A stretch of DNA of 64,000 nucleotides from Epiperipatus broadwayi (lineage: Eukaryota; Onychophora; Udeonychophora; Euonychophora; Peripatidae). Numbering within the stretch: position 1 is the stretch's first letter; each line of letters begins with the position of its first letter. The notes under the pieces were generated by a model. The model was not told where the DNA came from and did not search any database. It saw only the letters and a list, made by a program, of their open reading frames with translations. Of the stretch, positions 63,791 to 64,000 are shown in pieces. The position numbers and the translations under genes are program-made. The stretch is from assembly GCA_028023455.1 (NCBI GenBank), contig JAQFVV010006255.1:4090001-4154000 (forward strand), written 5' to 3'.

Positions 63791-64000
63791 AGATAAAAAA
63801 ATATTTTCAGATTTCAGAGAACAGATTACATTTATATATACATACAGTAATAAATACTTAAATTATATGAGTTATGTAAAAGTATTTTTAAAAAAGAAAT
63901 ATATATATATATATATATTGCTTTTAATAGTCAAAGAGCAAGTGTAACAGTCTTAAAATGTTAGTATGCTTATTATGTAAAATAGTGACGGTATTTTTCC
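63791..64000. other. A+T-rich end of window
   Basis: A TA run at 63900-63919; nothing else recognised. Confidence 0.5.

Overview
This is a metazoan-type nuclear window, very A+T-rich (about three quarters A+T by eye), and I can find no host protein gene, rRNA or functional tRNA gene in it. Everything recognisable is mobile-element sequence: non-LTR retrotransposons (LINEs), Penelope-like elements (PLEs), one young LTR retrotransposon, a tRNA-derived SINE, and at least a dozen palindromic or foldback (MITE-like) elements, separated by low-complexity A+T-rich DNA. CpG is scarce outside the youngest element. The mix of an I/Jockey-type LINE, an RTE-type LINE, GIY-YIG PLEs, and a Ty3-like gag with a lysine-tRNA-type primer site points to an invertebrate animal. 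I cannot name the phylum from this sequence alone.

Layout. 0-11.7 kb: foldback elements at 0.8, 3.8 and 4.7 kb, a head-to-head pair of PLE C-terminal (GIY-YIG) fragments at 1.4-2.5 kb, a GC-richer tRNA-like repeat at 6.9 kb, a C-tract cluster at 8.2 kb, a PLE-like terminus at 9.0 kb and an RTE LINE tail at 10.6 kb. 11.7-22.3 kb: a decayed LINE on the minus strand, split in two by a nearly intact LTR retrotransposon. The two 2.6-kb LTRs (13360-15970 and 18739-21347) differ at only about 14 substitutions and 2 single-base indels by eye, and enclose a 373-codon gag but no pol. 22.7-35 kb: five foldback or MITE-like units, a tandem array at 23.6-24.4 kb, a tRNA-derived SINE at 25.3 kb, a three-copy inverted and direct repeat cluster at 30.0-30.8 kb, and an RTE LINE on the minus strand at 34 kb that has itself been interrupted. 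36-42 kb: a LINE C-terminal fragment, another foldback, a possible solo LTR with a GC-rich island, and a PLE with a GIY-YIG endonuclease. 44.5-50.7 kb: the most complete LINE, with ORF1 (RRM-like region plus CCHC knuckles) and ORF2 (APE endonuclease, YMDD reverse transcriptase, C-terminal zinc motif), carrying several frameshifts. 51-64 kb: a PLE reverse transcriptase with YVDD, a short tandem duplication, more foldbacks, a 5'-truncated LINE tail with a poly(A) and a perfect 12-bp target-site duplication at 57.6 kb, and a LINE reverse-transcriptase fragment at the right edge.

How it fits together. At least three LINE copies of one lineage (11.7-22.3, 44.5-50.7 and 57.6 kb) are of different ages. 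The LTR element is young and landed inside the oldest of them. All seven transitions I could find between its LTRs lie at CpG sites, which suggests methylated transposon DNA in this host. The element has an open gag and no pol, so it looks like a non-autonomous element mobilised in trans.
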